From contig NZ_VJWE01000011.1 of the NCBI RefSeq assembly GCF_007993815.1, positions 1,364,001-1,428,000 of the forward strand: a stretch of 64,000 nucleotides of DNA. Reading direction: 5' to 3'. This DNA is from Acidovorax delafieldii. GTDB lineage: Bacteria > Pseudomonadota > Gammaproteobacteria > Burkholderiales > Burkholderiaceae_C. The translations under genes and the position numbers were made by a program. This document shows, piece by piece, positions 1 through 9,285 of this stretch; the first letter of the stretch is position 1, and every line of letters starts with the position of its first letter. The notes below the pieces were generated by a model. It did no database searches, had not been told where the DNA came from, and worked only from the letters and a program-made list of their open reading frames with translations.

Positions 1-48
1 ACAGCCCTGAGCAGGGTGGTGCACTTTTGTCTTCAATGAAGTGATTTC

Positions 49-921
49 ATGCTGACCATTCTTTTCGACGGCGTTGCCTACGGCATGCTGCTGTTCATCC
101 TGGCAGTGGGCCTGGCCGTGACCATGGGGCTGATGAACTTCATCAACCTGGCGCACGGGGCGTTTGCCATGGCAGGGGGCTACATCACCGTGCTGCTCAT
201 GCAGCGGCTGGATGTGCCCTTCCTTGTCTGTCTGCCCATCGCCTTTGTCGGCACGGCCCTGCTCGGCGGTGTGCTGGAGCGCACGCTGTACCGCCCGCTG
301 TACCACAAGGCCCACCTGGACCAGGTGCTGTTCTCCATCGGTCTGGTGTTCATGGCCGTGGCCAGCGTGGACTACTTTGTGGGCTCCACGCAGCAGATCA
401 TGCAGCTGCCTGAATGGCTCAAGGGCCGTACCGAGATCGGCAGCGGTGCCCTCATGTTGGGCATGGGGCACTACCGCCTGTTCATCATCGCGGTGTGCGC
501 TGCGCTCACCGTGGGCCTGCAGTATGTGCTCACCAAAACCCGCTTCGGCAGCCGCCTGCGCGCCAGTGTGGACGACCAGCGCGTGGCCGCTGGCATGGGC
601 ATCAACGTGAACATCGTGTTTTTGTCCACCTTCGCTTTTGGGTCCGGCCTGGCGGGCCTGGGCGGTGCGCTGGGCGCGGAGGTGCTGGGTCTCGACCCGA
701 GCTTCCCGCTCAAGTTCATGATCTACTTTTTGATCGTGGTGGCGGTGGGCGGCACCTCGTCCATCACCGGCCCGCTGCTGGCCGCGCTGCTGCTCGGCAT
801 TGCCGACGTGGCAGGCAAGTACTACATCCCCAAGCTGGGCGCCTTCATTGTGTACAGCCTCATGATCCTGATCCTCATCTGGCGCCCCCAGGGCCTCTTT
901 GTGCGCAAGGGGGGCAAGTGA
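49..921 (+). CDS. livH: Branched-chain amino acid-type ABC transporter permease (LivH)
   Basis: This 290-residue protein is one of the two inner-membrane permeases of a LivHMGF-type (HAAT family) importer. It is almost wholly hydrophobic and has the family stretch GLMNFINLAHGAF near residue 25 and the cytoplasmic loop RLRASVDDQRVAAGMGIN near residue 175, which contacts the ATPases. It overlaps livM by one base and opens a livHMGF operon. No LivK-type binding protein is seen, so it would lie upstream of the window or elsewhere. The next genes are for benzoate catabolism, so an aromatic acid rather than an amino acid is a plausible substrate; this is inference from context. Confidence 0.9.
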   Translation: MLTILFDGVAYGMLLFILAVGLAVTMGLMNFINLAHGAFAMAGGYITVLLMQRLDVPFLVCLPIAFVGTALLGGVLERTLYRPLYHKAHLDQVLFSIGLVFMAVASVDYFVGSTQQIMQLPEWLKGRTEIGSGALMLGMGHYRLFIIAVCAALTVGLQYVLTKTRFGSRLRASVDDQRVAAGMGINVNIVFLSTFAFGSGLAGLGGALGAEVLGLDPSFPLKFMIYFLIVVAVGGTSSITGPLLAALLLGIADVAGKYYIPKLGAFIVYSLMILILIWRPQGLFVRKGGK

Positions 922-1916
922 TGTCGAACCTGCAAAACACCTTGCTGCAGGCCCGGCGCTTTCGCTGGTGGGAGCCCGTGCTGTGGCTGCTGGCCTTTGC
1001 CGCGCCGCTGGCGCTGCCGAGCCATGCGCTCATCATCAACGAGATCGCCATCGTGGCGCTGTTCGCGATTTCGCTGGACCTCATCCTGGGCTACACCGGC
1101 ATCGTCTCGCTGGGCCATGCGGCTTTCTTCGGGCTGGGCGGCTACGCGGCCGCGCTGTTTGCCAAGCATGTGATGCCCGACCCGCTGGTGGGCCTGGCCG
1201 TGGGCATTGGCGCGGCCACCGTGCTGGGCGCCGTGGCGTCGCTCACCATCATGCGCGGCACCGATCTCACCCGCCTCATGGTCACGCTGGGCGTGGGACT
1301 GGTGATGCTGGAGCTGGCCAACAAGCTCGATTGGCTGACCGGTGGCGCCGACGGCCTGCAGGGCGTGATGATGGGGCCGGTACTTGGCCAGTTCGAGTTT
1401 GACCTGTACGGCCGCACGGCCGCGTGGTATTCGCTCACCGTGCTGCTGGTGTTCTTCCTCATCGCGCGCCGCATCGTGCAGTCGCCTTTTGGTGCCACGC
1501 TCAAGGCCATCCGCGACAACCGGCTGCGCGCCATGGCCATCGGTATCCCCGTGACGGCCAAGCTGGCGCAGGTGTACACGCTGGCTGCTGCGCTGGCCGG
1601 TGCCGCGGGCGCACTGCTCACGCAGACCACAGGCTTTGCCTCGCTCGACCTGTTCGAGTTTCACCGCTCGGCCGACGTGATGCTGATCCTGGTGATCGGC
1701 GGCGTGGGCTGGCTTTACGGCGGCATCCTCGGCGCCATTGGCTTCAAGCTGCTGCAGGACGTGATCTCGTCCATCACACCGCAGTACTGGACCTTCTGGG
1801 TGGGCTTGTTCCTGGTGGTGCTGGTCCTGGTCGGGCGTGACCGTCTGTTCCGCCCCTGGACGTGGTTTGGCGCCGGTCGCAAGGCCGGGGCTGCCTCCAA
1901 AGCGGGAGGGCATTGA
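921..1916 (+). CDS. livM: Branched-chain amino acid-type ABC transporter permease (LivM)
   Basis: This 331-residue protein is the second inner-membrane permease of the importer. It carries the LivM landmarks LGYTGIVSLGHAAFFGLGGY near residue 55 and the cytoplasmic loop SPFGATLKAIRDNRLRAMAIG near residue 190. The start at 921 overlaps the livH stop (TGATG), which suggests translational coupling. The same frame stays open for about 500 bases upstream inside livH, but that part has no LivM similarity and was left out. The substrate is unknown; nearby genes suggest an aromatic acid. Confidence 0.9.
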   Translation: MSNLQNTLLQARRFRWWEPVLWLLAFAAPLALPSHALIINEIAIVALFAISLDLILGYTGIVSLGHAAFFGLGGYAAALFAKHVMPDPLVGLAVGIGAATVLGAVASLTIMRGTDLTRLMVTLGVGLVMLELANKLDWLTGGADGLQGVMMGPVLGQFEFDLYGRTAAWYSLTVLLVFFLIARRIVQSPFGATLKAIRDNRLRAMAIGIPVTAKLAQVYTLAAALAGAAGALLTQTTGFASLDLFEFHRSADVMLILVIGGVGWLYGGILGAIGFKLLQDVISSITPQYWTFWVGLFLVVLVLVGRDRLFRPWTWFGAGRKAGAASKAGGH

Positions 1917-1917
1917 T

Positions 1918-2691
1918 ATGAACACGACAACTTCCACCACCGTGCTGTCGGCCAAGGGCTTGGTCAAGCGTTTTGGCGGCATCACGGCCACCAACAACGT
2001 CACGCTGAACCTGCAAAAGGGCGCGCGCCATGCGCTCATTGGCCCCAATGGCGCGGGCAAGACCACGCTCATCAATCTGCTGACTGGCGTGCTGGAGCCC
2101 ACCGAAGGCTCCATCACCCTCGAAGGCCAGGACATCACGCGCCTGGCGCCGCACCAGCGTGTGCAGCGCGGCATGGTGCGCACCTTCCAGATCAACCAGC
2201 TGTTCGACACCCTCACGCCGCTGGAGACACTGGCGCTCACCGTGTCGCAGCACCAGGGCCTGGGCGGCAAATGGTGGCAGCCGCTGGGCGCGCGCAAAGC
2301 GGTCAATGAGCGCTGCGAACAACTGCTGGAGCAGTTCCACCTTACGTCCGTGATGGCCGAGGAAACGCGCGTGCTGGCCTACGGCAAACGCCGCCTGCTG
2401 GAGATTGCGATTGCGCTGGCCTGCGAGCCGCGCGTGCTGCTGCTCGACGAACCCGTGGCCGGTGTGCCCGCCGGCGAGCGCGAAGAACTGCTGCAGACCG
2501 TGGCGGCCTTGCCCGCCGATGTCTCGGTGCTGTTGATCGAACACGATATGGACCTGGTTTTCAGCTTTGCCAACCGCATGACGGTGCTGGTCAACGGCAC
2601 CGTGCTCACCGAGGGCGACCCGGACACGATTGCCAATGACCCGCAGGTGAAGGCGGTGTACCTCGGTCATGGGGAGGATGCGCATGTCTAA
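1918..2691 (+). CDS. livG: ABC transporter ATP-binding protein (LivG)
   Basis: This 257-residue ATPase energises the LivHM permease at the cytoplasmic membrane face. It has Walker A GPNGAGKT near residue 42, a signature-like segment LAYGKRRLLEI, Walker B VLLLDEP near residue 180 and the H-loop IEHDMD. The signature reads AYGKR where LivG proteins usually have SYGQQ or a close variant, which is within family tolerance. The ATG at 1918 lies one base after the livM stop. The end overlaps livF by eight bases. Confidence 0.92.
   Translation: MNTTTSTTVLSAKGLVKRFGGITATNNVTLNLQKGARHALIGPNGAGKTTLINLLTGVLEPTEGSITLEGQDITRLAPHQRVQRGMVRTFQINQLFDTLTPLETLALTVSQHQGLGGKWWQPLGARKAVNERCEQLLEQFHLTSVMAEETRVLAYGKRRLLEIAIALACEPRVLLLDEPVAGVPAGEREELLQTVAALPADVSVLLIEHDMDLVFSFANRMTVLVNGTVLTEGDPDTIANDPQVKAVYLGHGEDAHV
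2671..2677 (+). promoter_or_regulatory. Ribosome-binding site deciding the livF start
   Basis: GGGGAGG lies inside the livG 3' end, six bases upstream of ATG 2684. It favours that codon over the in-frame ATGs at 2669 and 2678. Confidence 0.6.
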
Positions 2692-3415
2692 GACAGAACT
2701 CCTGCGCATCGAGGGCCTGAGCGCAGGCTACGGCGAGGCCGTGGTGCTGCAAGGCATTTCGCTGGTCCTGCCCGAAGGCGACACGCTGGCCCTGCTGGGG
2801 CGCAACGGCACGGGCAAGACCACGCTCATCAACACGTTGGCCGGGGCCACGCGCCAGCATGCGGGCACGGTGAGCCTGGGCGGTGTGGCGCTGCACAAGC
2901 TGCCCCCGCACGAACGCGCGGCGGCCGGCATCGGCTGGGTGCCGCAAGAGCGCAACATCTTCAAGTCGCTCACGGTGCACGAGAACCTCACGGCCGTGGC
3001 GCGCCCGGGCCGCAAAGGATCGACCGCACGGCCGTGGACGCCCGAGCGCGTGTACGAAATGTTCCCGCGCCTGGCCGAGCGCAAGACCAACCTGGGCACA
3101 CAGCTGTCGGGTGGCGAGCAGCAGATGTTGGCCGTGGGCCGCGCGCTGGTGCTCAACCCGCGCCTGCTGCTGCTGGATGAGCCGCTCGAAGGCCTCGCGC
3201 CCATCATCGTGGAAGAGCTGCTGCGCGCCATCCGCCGCATCACGCGCGAAGAGGGCCTGTCGGCCATCATCGTGGAGCAGCATCCGCAGGCCATCCTGGC
3301 CATCTCGGACCACGCCGCCGTGCTGGACCGGGGCACCGTGGTGCACACCGGCAGTGCCGCCGAGCTGAGCGCCCAGCCTAACCTGCTGGACCGCCTGCTG
3401 GGCGTGGCACGGTAG
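2684..3415 (+). CDS. livF: ABC transporter ATP-binding protein (LivF)
   Basis: This 243-residue protein is the second ATPase of the importer. Walker A is GRNGTGKT near residue 38, the signature is LSGGEQQM, Walker B is LLLLDEP and the H-loop is IVEQHP. Two earlier in-frame ATG codons exist (2669, 2678). I chose 2684 because a strong ribosome site, GGGGAGG at 2671-2677, is correctly spaced to it and the protein then begins like other LivF proteins. It closes the liv operon, and a Bug receptor gene follows after only eight bases. Confidence 0.9.
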   Translation: MSKTELLRIEGLSAGYGEAVVLQGISLVLPEGDTLALLGRNGTGKTTLINTLAGATRQHAGTVSLGGVALHKLPPHERAAAGIGWVPQERNIFKSLTVHENLTAVARPGRKGSTARPWTPERVYEMFPRLAERKTNLGTQLSGGEQQMLAVGRALVLNPRLLLLDEPLEGLAPIIVEELLRAIRRITREEGLSAIIVEQHPQAILAISDHAAVLDRGTVVHTGSAAELSAQPNLLDRLLGVAR

Positions 3416-3423
3416 CGCGCGCC

Positions 3424-4401
3424 ATGCAAGCCGTGCACCGCAGAACCCTTCTGGCCTGGCTGGCAGCGTCGTTCGGCGGTGCGGCCAGCGCGCAGGCCGC
3501 TTTCCCCTCACGCCCGCTGCGTATCGTCGTGCCCAATGCGGCGGGCGGTGCGGCCGACATCACGGCGCGCACGGTGGGCCAGAAGATCGCCGGCCCGCTG
3601 GGGCAAAGTGTGGTCATCGAAAACAAACCGAGCGCTGGCGGCGTGGTGGCGGGAGACCTGGTGGCGCGGGCTGAGCCCGACGGCCACACGCTGCTGCTGG
3701 TGAGCAGTGGCACGGCGGTGAGCGCCGCGCTGTTCCAGTCGCTGCCGTTCGACACACTCAAGGACTTTGCGCCTGTCTCGCTGCTGGCCACGTTTGATCT
3801 GGCCGTGGTGGTGAAAGAAGGTGGGCGTTTTGCCACCCTGGCCGAGCTTCTGGCTTATGCGCGAGCCCACCCGGGCAAGCTCAACATCGGCACGCCACAG
3901 ATCGGCACCACACAGAACCTGGCGGCCGAGCTGTTCAAGGTGACGGCGGGCATCGACGCGCAGGTGGTGCCTTTCAACGGCACGCCGCCGGTCATCACGG
4001 CGCTGCGGGGTGGCGAGATCGACGTGATGATCGACATCCTGGGTGGTCTCATGCCACAGATCGGCGCCAAGGCCCTGCGGCCGCTGGCTGTGATGGGCGC
4101 GCAGCGGGCGCCGCAGCTGCTCGATGTGCCCACGGTGCGCGAGAGCGGCGGGCCGCTCGCGGGCTTCAATGTGACCTCGTGGAACGGCTTAGCCGTGCCC
4201 GCCAAGACGCCCCCGGCCGTGGTGGAGCGCCTCTCGCGCGAGGTGCAGGCCGCGCTGGCCCAGCCCGACGTCAAAAAGCGCCTGCTGGAACTGAACCTCC
4301 ATGCCCAGGGCAGCACCCCCACGCAACTGGGCGAGCACCTGGCCGCCGATGTGCGCCGTTGGAGTGATGTGATCGCCCGGGCTCGCATTCCACGGCAGTA
4401 G
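3424..4401 (+). CDS. Bug/TctC-family periplasmic solute receptor 1
   Basis: This 325-residue protein belongs to the Bug (TctC) family of periplasmic receptors that bind carboxylates and aromatic acids. The first 25 residues look like an export signal ending at ASAQA. The mature start FPSRPLRIVVPNAAGGAADI and the later NKPSAGG are family hallmarks of the ligand-binding loops. No TctA or TctB membrane partner is nearby. It follows livF by eight bases, so it is probably co-transcribed with an unrelated ABC system. Its ligand cannot be read from sequence; a benzoate-type acid is a guess from the neighbours. Confidence 0.88.
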   Translation: MQAVHRRTLLAWLAASFGGAASAQAAFPSRPLRIVVPNAAGGAADITARTVGQKIAGPLGQSVVIENKPSAGGVVAGDLVARAEPDGHTLLLVSSGTAVSAALFQSLPFDTLKDFAPVSLLATFDLAVVVKEGGRFATLAELLAYARAHPGKLNIGTPQIGTTQNLAAELFKVTAGIDAQVVPFNGTPPVITALRGGEIDVMIDILGGLMPQIGAKALRPLAVMGAQRAPQLLDVPTVRESGGPLAGFNVTSWNGLAVPAKTPPAVVERLSREVQAALAQPDVKKRLLELNLHAQGSTPTQLGEHLAADVRRWSDVIARARIPRQ

Positions 4402-4484
4402 GCCCGCCATCGCCACGCCACACCCTCAGCGTGTGCCGTGGGCAATGATGGTTTCCTGAAAAGGCGTGCACCGGGTCGGGCCGC

Positions 4485-5483
4485 TCAGGCTGGTCTGGGC
4501 TTCTTGCGCACGCGTGGCGGCTTTGCCTCCGGCGCAGGTCGTGATGGGGCTGCACCGCCACCGCCCGGAAACACGCTGTGCTCCACATCCAGCCAGGGCG
4601 GGTTCTCTGCGTACATGGCGGCCACCATCTCCTTGATGACGGGGATGTACCAGGCGTTGTCATTGAGCCGGTGGCTCATGATGATGGGCGATGTGATGCG
4701 CGCATCGTCGATCAACCGGTAACACAGGTCGCTGCGTAGCCGCGCAGACGCGGGGATCAGGCACAGGCCCGAGTCCGCCGCCACCAGACCCAACGCGGTC
4801 TGTATCTCGCGGACCTCGTGGACCTCCGCCGGCCGCACCGCATGGTCGTTGAGTAGGCTCAGCACATGGTCCGCAAAGCTGGGCCGGGGCTCCTTGGGGT
4901 ACACGATGAGTTTTTGACCTTCCAGCGCGCTCAGCGCAATGCGGCTGGACTCCCCGGCTAGCGGAGAGTCTGGCGGCAGGGCCAGCACCAGACGCTCTTC
5001 GCGCAGGATGGTGCGTGCCACCGTGGAGTCGTTGCCCCGCACCCGCCCAAAGCCCACGTCAATCCGGCCAGATTTCAGCGCTGCAAACTGCTGCTGCGAC
5101 GTGAGTTCCACGAGCTGGATGTCCACATTCGGGTGCTGCAGGCGCAGCTTGCGCACCAGCATGGGCAGGCCACCGTACAGCGTGGATGCCACAAAGCCTA
5201 TCGACAGCGTGCGCTGCTGGTTCAGGCCGATCTGGCGTGTGGCCGTCTTGAGTTGATCAACGCGGTTGAGGATCTGCAACGCCTGCTCGTAGAACATGCG
5301 CCCGGCCTCGGTCAGGCGCAATGGGCGGCTATTGCGCAGGATCAGCTGTACCCCCAGCTCCTCCTCGAGCAACTGGATTTGCCGACTCAGCGGTGGCTGC
5401 GCAATGTGCAGCAGCTCGGAGGCGCGCGTGAAGTTGCGCGCATTGGCTACGGCGACGAAATATTTGAGCTGGCGGATATCCAT
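4485..5483 (-). CDS. catR: LysR-family regulator of the cat/ben genes (CatR/BenM type)
   Basis: This 332-residue LysR-type regulator is transcribed away from catB. The N-terminal winged helix-turn-helix (MDIRQLKYFVAVA, then ASELLHIAQPPLSRQIQLLE) closely matches the CatM/BenM/CatR branch, whose members bind muconate or benzoate. The open frame reaches back to 5639, but the protein homology begins at the ATG at 5483. The last 25 or so residues are a proline- and lysine-rich tail that is unusual for the family. It probably activates catB onward and represses itself through the shared 143-bp gap. Whether it answers to muconate, benzoate or both is not visible. Confidence 0.85.
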   Translation of the reverse strand: MDIRQLKYFVAVANARNFTRASELLHIAQPPLSRQIQLLEEELGVQLILRNSRPLRLTEAGRMFYEQALQILNRVDQLKTATRQIGLNQQRTLSIGFVASTLYGGLPMLVRKLRLQHPNVDIQLVELTSQQQFAALKSGRIDVGFGRVRGNDSTVARTILREERLVLALPPDSPLAGESSRIALSALEGQKLIVYPKEPRPSFADHVLSLLNDHAVRPAEVHEVREIQTALGLVAADSGLCLIPASARLRSDLCYRLIDDARITSPIIMSHRLNDNAWYIPVIKEMVAAMYAENPPWLDVEHSVFPGGGGAAPSRPAPEAKPPRVRKKPRPA

Positions 5484-5489
5484 CAGGGT

Positions 5490-5502
5490 AAACCATAGGT
5501 TT
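5490..5502. promoter_or_regulatory. Palindrome AAACC-ATA-GGTTT just upstream of the catR start
   Basis: This is a perfect five-base inverted repeat with a three-base centre, seven bases before the regulator's start codon. It overlaps the ribosome-binding region of catR, so a bound regulator here would be expected to limit its own expression. No family consensus is matched exactly. Confidence 0.35.
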
Positions 5503-5521
5503 GCGAATCGCACATTCGCAA
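5501..5521. promoter_or_regulatory. 8-bp inverted repeat TTGCGAAT-N5-ATTCGCAA
   Basis: This is a perfect eight-base inverted repeat with a five-base spacer in the catR-catB gap, overlapping the end of the AAACC palindrome. The size and symmetry suit a dimeric regulator, but it differs from the ATAC-N7-GTAT box nearby, so it may serve a second regulator. Confidence 0.4.
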
Positions 5522-5553
5522 GTGGTTGATTTTTATGGGGCTCAATCAACACT

Positions 5554-5568
5554 ATACCTTCAGGGTAT
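5554..5568. promoter_or_regulatory. CatM/BenM-type operator ATAC-N7-GTAT
   Basis: The sequence ATACC-TTCAG-GGTAT is a perfect inverted repeat and matches the ATAC-N7-GTAT recognition site known for BenM and CatM. Its centre lies about 66 bases before the catB start codon, a distance that suits LysR-type activation. The CCTTCAGGGTAT part also resembles the Pseudomonas catBC recognition site. Confidence 0.7.
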
Positions 5569-5626
5569 TGAGCAAGACCTATTTGGTGTTGGATTGCGAA
5601 GGGGGTCCAGCGGTCCAATTCAGTCC

Positions 5627-6820
5627 ATGCAATACACACAACGTCCCGAGTCTTCCGCAGGCGCCGCCGTCATCGAGCGGGTCGAGACCCTGCTGCTGGA
5701 CCTGCCCACCATCCGCCCGCACCAGCTGTCCATGGCCACCATGAACGGCCAGACCCTGATGCTGGTGCGCGTTTACTGCGCGGACGGTACCGTTGGCGTG
5801 GGCGAAGGCACCACCATCGGCGGCCTGGCCTACGGCGCCGAGTCGCCCGAAGGTATGAAGCTCGCGGTGGACACTTACTTCGCTCCACTGCTGATCGGTA
5901 CCGACGCCAACCATGTGCCGGCCATCATGGCCCGCCTCAACAAGGCCATCAAGGACAACCGCTTCGCCAAGTGCGCCATCGAGACCGCGCTGTTCGACGC
6001 CCTGGGCCATCGCACCGGTCTGCCCGTCTCGCAGCTGCTGGGCGGCCGGGTGCGCGACAGCCTCCCGATTGCCTGGACGTTGGCCTCCGGCGACACGGCC
6101 AAGGACATTGCCGAGGCAGAGCGCATGCTGGCGCAGCGCCGCCACAACATCTTCAAGCTCAAGATCGGCCGCCGCAGCGTGGCCGATGACGTGGCCCATG
6201 TGGCTGCCATCAAGAAGGCTCTGGGCGACCGCGCCTCCGTCCGTGTGGATGTGAACATGGCCTGGAGTGAGCTCGACGCGCAACACGGCCTGGCCGCGCT
6301 GGTGGATGCAGGCTGCGACCTGGTCGAACAGCCCGTGGCGTCGGTCGATGCGCTGGCGCGTCTCAAGGGCCGTTACCCGATTGCGGTGATGGCCGATGAG
6401 TCTCTGACCGGGCCTGCCTCGGCTTTTGCCTTGGCACGTGTGGCGGGCGCCGATGTGTTCGCCGTGAAGATCGAGCAATCGGGCGGCCTGCTGGAAGCCC
6501 TGCAAGTGGCTGCCATTGCCGATGCCGCCGGCATCGAGCTGTATGGCGGCACCATGCTCGAAGGCGCGGTGGGCACCATGGCTTCGGCCCATGTGTTTGC
6601 CACGTTCCGCCATCTGCAGTGGGGCACCGAGCTGTTCGGCCCGCTGCTGCTGACCGAAGAAATTCTGGCTGAGCCCCTGCAGTACCGAGATTTCCAGCTG
6701 GCGGTCCCCACAACCCCCGGTCTGGGAATTGCGCTGGACGAAGACCGTGTCCAGCACTTCCGTCGCGACCGCAAACGCAGCCATGCCGTGGGGGTGGGGC
6801 AACCCTCCGCTGCGCACTGA
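5627..6820 (+). CDS. catB: Muconate cycloisomerase
   Basis: This 397-residue enolase-superfamily enzyme turns cis,cis-muconate into muconolactone. The catalytic lysines are in FKLKIG (Lys177 and Lys179) and KIEQSGG (Lys281). The metal ligands are Asp208 (VDVN), Glu234 (VEQPV) and Asp257 (ADES). It is about 20 residues longer than usual. The upstream open frame runs to 5501 across the operator, so I chose ATG 5627; an internal start near residue 15 is possible. It is the first gene of the cat/ben run and lies next to the regulator. Confidence 0.92.
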   Translation: MQYTQRPESSAGAAVIERVETLLLDLPTIRPHQLSMATMNGQTLMLVRVYCADGTVGVGEGTTIGGLAYGAESPEGMKLAVDTYFAPLLIGTDANHVPAIMARLNKAIKDNRFAKCAIETALFDALGHRTGLPVSQLLGGRVRDSLPIAWTLASGDTAKDIAEAERMLAQRRHNIFKLKIGRRSVADDVAHVAAIKKALGDRASVRVDVNMAWSELDAQHGLAALVDAGCDLVEQPVASVDALARLKGRYPIAVMADESLTGPASAFALARVAGADVFAVKIEQSGGLLEALQVAAIADAAGIELYGGTMLEGAVGTMASAHVFATFRHLQWGTELFGPLLLTEEILAEPLQYRDFQLAVPTTPGLGIALDEDRVQHFRRDRKRSHAVGVGQPSAAH

Positions 6821-6890
6821 TCCGGCAGGCGTCTTTCAGTTCCCCCCCAGCCCAGTTCCTGTACCCATCCCACGATCCGAGGAGACAACC

Positions 6891-7826
6891 ATGACCACCC
6901 ACATTTTCAACACCCCCGAAGTCCAGGACTTCCTGCGCATGGCCAGCGGCCTGACCCAGCCTGGCGGCAATGCCCGCGCCAAGCAGATCGTGCATCGCCT
7001 GCTGTCGGACCTGTTCAAGGCCATCGACGACCTGGACATCACCTCCGATGAATACTGGGCGGGCGTTGCCTACCTGAACACGCTGGGCGCGCGCAGCGAA
7101 GCCGGACTGCTGTCTCCCGGCCTGGGCCTGGACCGCTTCCTGGACATGCGCATGGACGCCAAGGACGCAGCGCTGGGCATTGAAAACGGCACGCCCCGCA
7201 CCATCGAGGGCCCCCTGTACGTGGCCGGCGCGCCGGAGGCCCACGGCTTTGCCCGCCTGGACGATGGCAGCGACAAGGCAGGCCATACGCTGATCATGCA
7301 CGGCACCGTGCACGGTGCCGACGGCAAGCCCCTGCCCAATGCCAAGGTCGAGGTGTGGCATGCCAACACCAAGGGCTTTTACTCGCACTTCGACCCCACG
7401 GGCGAGCAGCAGGGTTTCAACATGCGCCGCACCATCATCACCGACGCACAGGGCCGCTACAAGTTCCAGAGCATCGTGCCCAAGGGTTACGGCTGCCCAC
7501 CTGACGGCCCCACGCAAGCCCTGCTGAACCAGCTGGGCCGCCACGGCAACCGCCCTGCGCACATCCACTTCTTCGTGACGGCCGACGGCCACCGCAAGCT
7601 CACCACGCAGATCAACATCGATGGCGATCCGCTGGTGAACGACGACTTTGCTTACGCCACCCGCGAAGGCCTGGTGCCACCGCTGGTCGAGCGCACTGAC
7701 GCCGCCAGCATCCAGGCCCAGGGCGTCGACGGACCGTTCGCAGAAATCGTCTTTGACTTCACGCTGAGCGCGCTGGTCAACGGCGTGGACAACCAGCTGG
7801 TGGAACGCCCCCGTCTGGCGGCCTGA
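6891..7826 (+). CDS. catA: Catechol 1,2-dioxygenase
   Basis: This 311-residue intradiol dioxygenase opens catechol to cis,cis-muconate. The four Fe(III) ligands are all visible: Tyr164 (GFYSHF), Tyr200 (KGYG), His224 and His226 (RPAHIHF). Length and numbering coincide with the Acinetobacter enzyme. The N-terminal helical linker domain (residues 1-100) that forms the lipid-binding dimer core is present. ATG 6891 is preceded by CGAGGAG. It follows catB, so the gene order runs against the pathway order. Confidence 0.96.
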   Translation: MTTHIFNTPEVQDFLRMASGLTQPGGNARAKQIVHRLLSDLFKAIDDLDITSDEYWAGVAYLNTLGARSEAGLLSPGLGLDRFLDMRMDAKDAALGIENGTPRTIEGPLYVAGAPEAHGFARLDDGSDKAGHTLIMHGTVHGADGKPLPNAKVEVWHANTKGFYSHFDPTGEQQGFNMRRTIITDAQGRYKFQSIVPKGYGCPPDGPTQALLNQLGRHGNRPAHIHFFVTADGHRKLTTQINIDGDPLVNDDFAYATREGLVPPLVERTDAASIQAQGVDGPFAEIVFDFTLSALVNGVDNQLVERPRLAA

Positions 7827-7920
7827 TCCGCCCCGACCGCCTTCCGCTCCCCTTTGCTTTCTCCCCTGCACTGCCGCGCATATCGCGGCGGGGGAACTGC
7901 TGCACCCTGAGGAATCCACT

Positions 7921-9285
7921 ATGAACACCAACGCTGCTATGGCCGAGCGCTCTGATGTTGAAGCCCTGATCGAAGGCGCCTTGCAGGACGACAAGGAAAA
8001 CGGCGTCTTCCGTTGCCGCCGGGACATCTTCACGGACCCCGCGCTCTTCGAGCTCGAGATGAAGCACATCTTCGAAGGCAACTGGGTCTATCTGGCGCAC
8101 GAGAGCCAGATCCCCGAGATCAACGACTACTTCACCACCTACATCGGTCGTCAACCCATCGTCATCACGCGGGGTAAGGACGGCCAGCTGAACGCCGTAA
8201 TCAATGCCTGCGCACACCGAGGCGCCATGCTGTGCCGCAAGAAGCATGGCAACAAGGGCAGCTTCACCTGCCCCTTCCACGGCTGGACGTTCAACAACAC
8301 CGGCAAGCTGCTCAAGGTCAAGGACGAGAAGACCACCGAGTACCCGGTGCAGTTCAACAAGGAAGGCTCGCACGACCTCAAGAAGGTGGCGCGCTTTGAA
8401 AGCTACAAGGGCTTTCTGTTCGGCAGCCTCAACGCCGACGTACAGCCCCTGCAAGACTACCTGGGCGAGACGAAAGTCATCATCGACCAGATCGTGGACC
8501 AGGCGCCTGAAGGGCTGGAAGTGCTGCGCGGCAACTCTTCGTACATCTACGACGGCAACTGGAAGCTCCAGATGGAAAACGGCTGCGATGGCTACCACGT
8601 GAGCTCGGTGCACTGGAACTACGCCGCCACCATGGGCCGCCGCAAGGAAGGCGGCACCAAGGCCGTGGACGCCAACGGCTGGAGCAAGAGCGTGGGCGGT
8701 GTGTATGGCTTCGAAAACGGCCACATCCTGCTGTGGACCAACACCATGAACCCCGAGGTGCGCCCGGTCTACAACCGCCGCGACGAGCTCAAGGAGCGCT
8801 TGGGCGAAGACAAGGCCGAGTTCATCGTCAAGCAGACGCGCAACCTGTGCCTATACCCCAACGTGTACCTGATGGACCAGTTCTCCACGCAGATCCGTGT
8901 GGCGCGCCCCATCAGTGTGGACAAGACGGAAATTACCATCTACTGCTTTGCCCCCAAGGGGGAAAGCGCTGAAGACCGCGCCACGCGCATCCGCCAGTAC
9001 GAAGACTTCTTCAATGTGTCCGGCATGGGCACGGCCGATGACCTGGAAGAGTTCCGCTCGTGCCAGAGCGGCTACGCCGGCAAGGCCGCCCCCTGGAACG
9101 ACCTGAGTCGCGGCGCACCGCTGTGGATTGAAGGGCAGGACGAGAACGCCCGCAAGATGGGGCTCAAACCCCTGCTGAGCGGCGAGCGCAGCGAGGACGA
9201 AGGTCTGTTTGTGTGCCAGCACGAGTACTGGGCGCAAGAGATGCGCAAGGCCGTGGCAACCGAGCGCAAGGGAGGCACAGCATGA
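7921..9285 (+). CDS. benA: Benzoate 1,2-dioxygenase large (alpha) subunit
   Basis: This 454-residue Rieske non-haem iron oxygenase subunit dihydroxylates benzoate to the cis-1,2-diol acid. The [2Fe-2S] Rieske ligands are Cys97, His99, Cys117 and His120. The mononuclear-iron region is [12 protein letters not shown] with bridging Asp223 and ligands His226 and His231. The length fits BenA/XylX. A good ribosome site (TGAGGAAT) precedes the ATG. The stop overlaps benB by four bases. Benzoate rather than toluate or anthranilate is inferred from the BenK and cat neighbours. Confidence 0.95.
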   Translation: MNTNAAMAERSDVEALIEGALQDDKENGVFRCRRDIFTDPALFELEMKHIFEGNWVYLAHESQIPEINDYFTTYIGRQPIVITRGKDGQLNAVINACAHRGAMLCRKKHGNKGSFTCPFHGWTFNNTGKLLKVKDEKTTEYPVQFNKEGSHDLKKVARFESYKGFLFGSLNADVQPLQDYLGETKVIIDQIVDQAPEGLEVLRGNSSYIYDGNWKLQMENGCDGYHVSSVHWNYAATMGRRKEGGTKAVDANGWSKSVGGVYGFENGHILLWTNTMNPEVRPVYNRRDELKERLGEDKAEFIVKQTRNLCLYPNVYLMDQFSTQIRVARPISVDKTEITIYCFAPKGESAEDRATRIRQYEDFFNVSGMGTADDLEEFRSCQSGYAGKAAPWNDLSRGAPLWIEGQDENARKMGLKPLLSGERSEDEGLFVCQHEYWAQEMRKAVATERKGGTA

